The notes beneath the pieces are model-generated. The model was not told the DNA's origin. It searched no databases and saw nothing but the letters and a program-made list of their open reading frames with translations. Below are positions 1 to 5,460 of a stretch of DNA of 5,460 nucleotides, piece by piece (position 1 is the stretch's first letter; each line of letters starts with the position of its first letter). The translations under genes and the position numbers were made by a program. The stretch covers positions 1 through 5,460 of the forward strand of contig JAHZJY010000174.1 in assembly GCA_022600695.1 (NCBI GenBank), in the 5' to 3' direction. The DNA is from Actinomycetes bacterium (GTDB lineage: Bacteria; Actinomycetota; Actinomycetes; Mycobacteriales; Mycobacteriaceae).

Positions 1-1
1 C

Positions 2-610
2 GTCGCCAGGCATGCGGACGTCCGCGATAGGTCGGGACTGAAAACCGCCCTGGCCGAGGGTATCTCCGAGCTGGGACGGCTCGATATCGTCATCGCGAAT
101 GCCGGAATCGCGCCGATGGCGGGCGACCACGCCTGGCAGGATGTCATCGACGTCAACCTCACCGGCGTCTACCAGACCGTCGATGTGGCGATGCGACCAC
201 TGATAAGGCAGGGTCAGGGCGGTGCCATCGTGCTGACCAGTTCAGTCGCCGGACTGGTGGGCATCGGTGCACCGATTGCCGGCTCACTCGGGTATACGGC
301 CGCCAAACACGGCATGGTCGGCCTTATGCGGGCATACGCCAATTTTCTGGCGCCGCATAATATTCGGGTCAACTCGGTGCACCCGTCCGGGGTCGACACA
401 CCGATGATCGACAATGATGCCACCCGGTCCTGGCTGGAGGGCATGGCACAACATGATATCGGCGGCCCGGATCTGACGAATGCCCTTCCGGTGCAGACCC
501 TTGAGTCCCAGGACGTCGCCAACGCCGTGGCCTGGCTGGTCTCGGATGCGGCCCGCTACATCACCGGAGTGACGCTGCCGGTGGATGCCGGCTTCGTCAA
601 CAAACGCTGA
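2..610 (+). CDS. SDR family oxidoreductase, probably mycofactocin-coupled (5' end outside window)
   Basis: This is the C-terminal 202 residues of a short-chain dehydrogenase/reductase, an NAD(P)(H)-dependent cytosolic oxidoreductase; the substrate is unknown. The frame is open from base 2. The first in-frame ATG at 116 is internal, because the coding upstream of it already contains SDR motifs (ADVRD, then LDIVIANAG, the NAG strand motif). Downstream come the catalytic Asn in DVNLTGV, Ser in VLTSSVAG, and YTAAK with Tyr at 293-295 and Lys at 305-307. [14 protein letters not shown] and the ending [10 protein letters not shown] follow. The wording of these motifs matches the mycobacterial family related to Rv2750, whose members are described as mycofactocin-coupled, with tightly held nicotinamide cofactor. 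The diagnostic N-terminal Rossmann region lies outside the window, so that assignment is inference. The gene uses more AT-rich or rare codons (ATA-AGG, AAT-TTT, CAT-AAT-ATT) than its neighbours. It converges with rnj, leaving 13 bp. Confidence 0.93.
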   Translation, partial: VARHADVRDRSGLKTALAEGISELGRLDIVIANAGIAPMAGDHAWQDVIDVNLTGVYQTVDVAMRPLIRQGQGGAIVLTSSVAGLVGIGAPIAGSLGYTAAKHGMVGLMRAYANFLAPHNIRVNSVHPSGVDTPMIDNDATRSWLEGMAQHDIGGPDLTNALPVQTLESQDVANAVAWLVSDAARYITGVTLPVDAGFVNKR

Positions 611-623
611 ATCCGATTGCGGG

Positions 624-3241
<2,618 letters not shown>

Positions 3242-3243
3242 TT

Positions 3244-3249
3244 AGGGTA
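3244..3249 (-). promoter_or_regulatory. Possible -10 hexamer upstream of dapA
   Basis: The - strand reads TACCCT, a match to the loose mycobacterial TANNNT -10 consensus. It is followed by eight bases (AAGAGCCC) and the dapA GTG. It lies in the 25-bp thyX-dapA gap inside a GGGTACCC palindrome. If used, it would give a leaderless or nearly leaderless dapA transcript in addition to read-through from thyX. No convincing -35 is seen. In GC-rich DNA a TANNNT match alone is weak evidence. Confidence 0.25.
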
Positions 3250-3260
3250 CCCGCTGGGCC

Positions 3261-4013
3261 CTAGACCTCTGTCGCAAGCGGGCTGGTCGCCACCTCGGTG
3301 CCGTCGGCCAGCGCACTGATCTCGAAATCGGCGAATACCGCAGGTGCCACCGACGCCAGTTCCCGCAGGCAGGTGATGGCCAGGCGGCGGATCTCGACGT
3401 CGGCGTGCTCACTGGCGCGCATCGCGATGAAGTGCCGCCAGGCCCGGTAATTGCCGGTCACCACGATGCGGGTCTCGGTGTCATTGGGCAGTACCGCACG
3501 GGCCACCTGACGGGCCTGTTTGCGGCGCAGCACCGCGTTGGGGGCGTCGTCGAACCTGGCTTCGAGTTTGGCCAGCAGTTCGAGATAAGCCGTCCGGCTG
3601 GCGTCGGCGGCCGCGAGCACGATCTGCTGCAGTTCGGGGTCGTCCTCCACCCCGGGCGGCAGCACCACCTGCGCCTCGTCGGCGGGGACGTAGCGCTGGG
3701 ACAACTGCGAGAAGGAGAGGTGCCGGTGCCGGACCAACTCGTGGGTGCAGGATCGGGAGATACCGGTGATGTAAAAAGACACCGCTGCGTGTTCGAGCAC
3801 CGAGAAGTGTCCGACGTCGATGATGTGCTGCAGATAGGCGGTGTTGGTCGCGGTGCGCGGATTGGGTTTGGACCAGCTCTGATAGCAGGCCCGGCCGGCG
3901 AACTCGAGGAGCGCCTGGCCGCCGTCGGCGTCGGTGCTCCACGGCACGTCCGGCGGCGCCAGGAATTCCGTCCTGGCGATCAGTTGCACGCGCAGGGGCG
4001 CGGTCTCGGCCAC
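3261..4013 (-). CDS. thyX: Flavin-dependent thymidylate synthase
   Basis: ThyX methylates dUMP to dTMP using methylene-tetrahydrofolate as carbon donor and FAD/NADPH as reductant, releasing tetrahydrofolate rather than dihydrofolate; it works as a cytosolic homotetramer. The 250-residue product equals the length of M. tuberculosis Rv2754c and starts with the same [13 protein letters not shown]. The ThyX signature RHRx7S is intact: R95, H96, R97 and S105 within [13 protein letters not shown]. Other family-conserved residues are in CYQSW (42-46), HFSVLEHA (69-76), NYRAWRHF (188-195) and [14 protein letters not shown] (R199, H203). The ending [17 protein letters not shown] matches the mycobacterial protein. 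The GTG start (4011-4013) agrees with that homology. No Shine-Dalgarno precedes it; a -10-like TACTGT lies exactly 6 nt upstream, suggesting leaderless expression. dapA follows after 25 bp, presumably co-transcribed. With DHFR encoded nearby, the locus groups folate-linked thymidylate functions. Confidence 0.99.
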   Translation of the reverse strand: MAETAPLRVQLIARTEFLAPPDVPWSTDADGGQALLEFAGRACYQSWSKPNPRTATNTAYLQHIIDVGHFSVLEHAAVSFYITGISRSCTHELVRHRHLSFSQLSQRYVPADEAQVVLPPGVEDDPELQQIVLAAADASRTAYLELLAKLEARFDDAPNAVLRRKQARQVARAVLPNDTETRIVVTGNYRAWRHFIAMRASEHADVEIRRLAITCLRELASVAPAVFADFEISALADGTEVATSPLATEV

Positions 4014-4019
4014 GGGCTC

Positions 4020-4025
4020 ACAGTA
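4020..4025 (-). promoter_or_regulatory. Probable -10 element of a leaderless thyX promoter
   Basis: The - strand reads TACTGT, fitting the mycobacterial TANNNT -10 consensus, followed by GAGCCC and then the thyX GTG. A typical 6-nt gap from the hexamer to the transcription start places +1 on the G of GTG, giving a leaderless mRNA, a common class in mycobacteria. The 93-bp gap it lies in (4014-4106) is the largest on this strand. No clear -35 is visible. Mutations just upstream of thyX are reported in para-aminosalicylate-resistant M. tuberculosis, consistent with a promoter abutting the gene. Confidence 0.5.
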
Positions 4026-4106
4026 GTGGGGGCTTTTCGGGCGAACTCACGTCGGCCCGGCACACGCAGCTGAACTCGATTGACGGTTCCGAACCCCGCA
4101 AGCTGT

Positions 4107-5318
4107 TCACGGTCCGCACCGTGCGAGTTCCCCGGCCAGGTCGCCACGATCACCGACGATCACCCGGCCCAATCCCAGCCATCCGGCCATCGTCTGCAAC
4201 TCCCCGACCAGGGTATCCGCGACGCGAGCGACGTCCCGGCCCGGCTCGATGAAGGCCCCCACCACGTTCAGCGACCCCGCCCCCCGATCGGCTTTCAGGT
4301 CCACCCGCGCGACCAGCTCACCATCCAGCAGCAGCGGCCACACGTAGTAGCCGTATCGGCGTTTGGCGGCCGGGGTGTAGATCTCGAGGCGGTAGCTGAA
4401 GCCGAACAGCCGCGCCACCCGGGGCCGGAAGAAGATCAGGGGATCGAATGGGCACAGCAGCGCTGTCCCGCGACCGGTGCGCGGCACCCTCTGCCCGGCC
4501 CGCAGATACGCCGGCGCGGTCCAGCCCGCCACCTGCGTCGGTTCCAGTTCACCGCTCGCCACCAGCGTCGCGACGGCCTTCCTGGTCGGCTCGGCCCGCA
4601 GCCGGAAGTAGTCGCGGAGGTCCGCCTCGGTGGCCACCCCCAGCGCCGTGGCCGCACGCAGGATCAACTCCCGAATGGCTTCGTCATCGTCGATCTCGCG
4701 CGCCAGCACGTCCGGCGGCAGCACCCTTTCAACCAGGTCGTAGTGCCGGGCGAATCCGATCCGATACGCGGTGGTGAGCGCACCGGAGGCGAACAGCGCC
4801 TCGGCCACCCATTTGGTGTCGCTGCGGTTCCACCAGGCACCCCTGCTCCGCCGCGTCCCCGCCGCCAGATACGCCTCGATCTGCCCGGCAGTGCTGGGCC
4901 CGAGTTCAGCGACCGCGGCAAGGACTTCGTCGACCAGTCGTCGGTTGCGCTTGACGATGTCGACACCCCAGCGGCCGCCGACGTATTCGCGCATCCGCCA
5001 CCGCAGCAGCGGCCAGTCCTCTACCGCTATCAGCGCGGCCTCGTGCGCCCAGTACTCCACCAGCAACCGGCGAGCCCGACTGCCGGCGCTCCCTGCCGCA
5101 TCGTCCAGGACATGACGTTCATACGGGCCCAGCCGGCTGAACACCGGCGCGTAGTGCGCGCGCACCGCCACCGAGACTGAATCCAGTTGCAGCACCCCGA
5201 CCCTTCCGATCAGCCGTCGAAGGTGCGCCCGGGTCACCGCACCGGTAGGTCGGGAATCGGCAAGACCCTGGGCGGCGACCGCGACCCGGCTTGCCTGCGC
5301 CGCGGTCAGTCGGGTCAC
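4107..5318 (-). CDS. YcaQ/AlkX-type DNA glycosylase, winged-helix (HTH_42/DUF1006) family
   Basis: A 403-residue member of the HTH_42 (formerly DUF1006) family, whose characterised members AlkZ and E. coli YcaQ (AlkX) excise alkylated bases and unhook DNA interstrand crosslinks. The N-terminus [16 protein letters not shown] is the usual family opening and supports the GTG start at 5316-5318. The catalytic motif is QLD (Q44-x-D46, in VLQLDSVSV), matching the QxD of the YcaQ/AlkX branch rather than the QxQ of AlkZ. Further family hallmarks are VEYWAHEAA (87-95), [10 protein letters not shown] in the winged-helix region, [13 protein letters not shown] (288-300), [11 protein letters not shown] (304-314) and [12 protein letters not shown] (319-330) followed by ARVDLKADR. 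No signal peptide or membrane segment is seen, fitting a cytosolic DNA-binding enzyme. Its start overlaps the dfrA stop by 4 bp (GTGA) with no good ribosome site, so translational coupling to dfrA is likely. Glycosylase activity is inferred from family and motif; orthology to a particular named gene is not established here. Confidence 0.92.
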   Translation of the reverse strand: MTRLTAAQASRVAVAAQGLADSRPTGAVTRAHLRRLIGRVGVLQLDSVSVAVRAHYAPVFSRLGPYERHVLDDAAGSAGSRARRLLVEYWAHEAALIAVEDWPLLRWRMREYVGGRWGVDIVKRNRRLVDEVLAAVAELGPSTAGQIEAYLAAGTRRSRGAWWNRSDTKWVAEALFASGALTTAYRIGFARHYDLVERVLPPDVLAREIDDDEAIRELILRAATALGVATEADLRDYFRLRAEPTRKAVATLVASGELEPTQVAGWTAPAYLRAGQRVPRTGRGTALLCPFDPLIFFRPRVARLFGFSYRLEIYTPAAKRRYGYYVWPLLLDGELVARVDLKADRGAGSLNVVGAFIEPGRDVARVADTLVGELQTMAGWLGLGRVIVGDRGDLAGELARCGP

Positions 5319-5460
5319 AGGCGCCGGTAGCTGTAATACCGGTACCGCAACCCGGACATGCTGTCCTGCCAGTCCCCGGTGCTGCCGGTCCAGGACGCGT
5401 CGAGCATCGGGGCCAGGGCGTCGTCATCGCGCAGCCGCAGGTCAATATCCACTTCGGTGA
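5315..5460 (-). CDS. dfrA: Dihydrofolate reductase, C-terminal 47 residues (5' part outside window)
   Basis: DHFR reduces dihydrofolate to tetrahydrofolate with NADPH in the cytosol and is the target of antifolates. Only the C-terminal 47 codons and the TGA stop are in the window, read from the right edge: [20 protein letters not shown], then a Trp-containing segment, ending [13 protein letters not shown]. The fragment aligns without gaps to the end of M. tuberculosis DHFR as I recall it (TEVDIGLPRE... SGLRYRLYSYHRS), and the opening Thr corresponds to T113 there, near the folate site. The TGA is embedded in GTGA, shared with the start of the downstream glycosylase. In mycobacteria thyA commonly lies just upstream of dfrA; that would be beyond this window and is not seen. 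Confidence 0.93.
   Translation of the reverse strand, partial: TEVDIDLRLRDDDALAPMLDASWTGSTGDWQDSMSGLRYRYYSYRRL

Noticed and set aside
116..118. ATG as the start of the SDR gene
   Set aside because: In-frame coding continues upstream to the window edge with SDR motifs ([14 protein letters not shown]), so this Met is internal and the true start lies outside the window.
3243..3263. TAGGG/CCCTA inverted repeat and GGGTACCC palindrome in the thyX-dapA gap as a terminator or attenuator
   Set aside because: The stem is only 5 bp with an 11-nt loop and no T-run, and the gap is just 25 bp inside a likely operon. It is as easily explained by GC-rich composition.
4043..4095. Repeated GAACTC (4043-4048 and 4072-4077) and GGTTCCGAACC (4085-4095) in the gap upstream of thyX as an operator or terminator
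   Set aside because: Six-base direct repeats and a 4-bp stem are too short to support a binding-site or terminator claim without conservation data.
4080..5180. A 366-codon + strand open frame opposite the glycosylase gene
   Set aside because: It is antisense to a clear HTH_42-family protein, has low-complexity Pro/Arg/Gln-rich translation and shows no family motif; the coding signal is on the - strand.

Overview
The window is GC-rich, densely packed chromosome from an actinobacterium, almost certainly a Mycobacteriaceae member. From memory of M. tuberculosis proteins, RNase J, DapA and ThyX align closely along their whole length. The order SDR - rnj - dapA - thyX also matches the Rv2750-Rv2754c region. 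It is not M. tuberculosis itself. No Rv2751-like gene lies between the SDR and rnj. In place of the hsd/vapBC genes that I recall between dfrA and thyX in H37Rv, there is one YcaQ/AlkX-type DNA glycosylase gene. A non-tuberculous, environmental-type Mycolicibacterium/Mycobacterium fits best.

Layout. On the + strand, the 3' two-thirds of a short-chain dehydrogenase (probably mycofactocin-coupled) enters from the left edge and ends at 610. Everything else is on the - strand. Read in the direction of transcription (right to left) it runs: the dfrA 3' end (DHFR, 5315-5460, cut by the window edge), the YcaQ/AlkX-like glycosylase (4107-5318), thyX (3261-4013), dapA (2303-3235) and rnj (624-2306). 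dfrA/glycosylase and dapA/rnj each share a 4-bp stop/start overlap (GTGA and ATGA). thyX and dapA are 25 bp apart. The only sizeable gap on this strand is 93 bp upstream of thyX. There a TACTGT -10-like hexamer lies exactly 6 nt before the GTG start, which suggests a leaderless thyX transcript starting a thyX-dapA-rnj unit. The SDR and rnj converge with 13 bp between their stop codons.

Functionally the - strand genes join folate/thymidylate metabolism (DHFR regenerates tetrahydrofolate; ThyX makes dTMP by a flavin-dependent route), a DNA crosslink/alkylation repair glycosylase, the first committed step of lysine/meso-diaminopimelate synthesis (DapA), and the RNA-processing nuclease RNase J.

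I found no mobile element, CRISPR array, RNA gene or candidate new multi-gene system. The points most worth checking are regulatory (matching GAGCCC-GTG start contexts for thyX and dapA), contextual (a repair glycosylase translationally coupled to dfrA) and one active-site-loop substitution in DapA. No gene-free stretch exceeds 300 bases.
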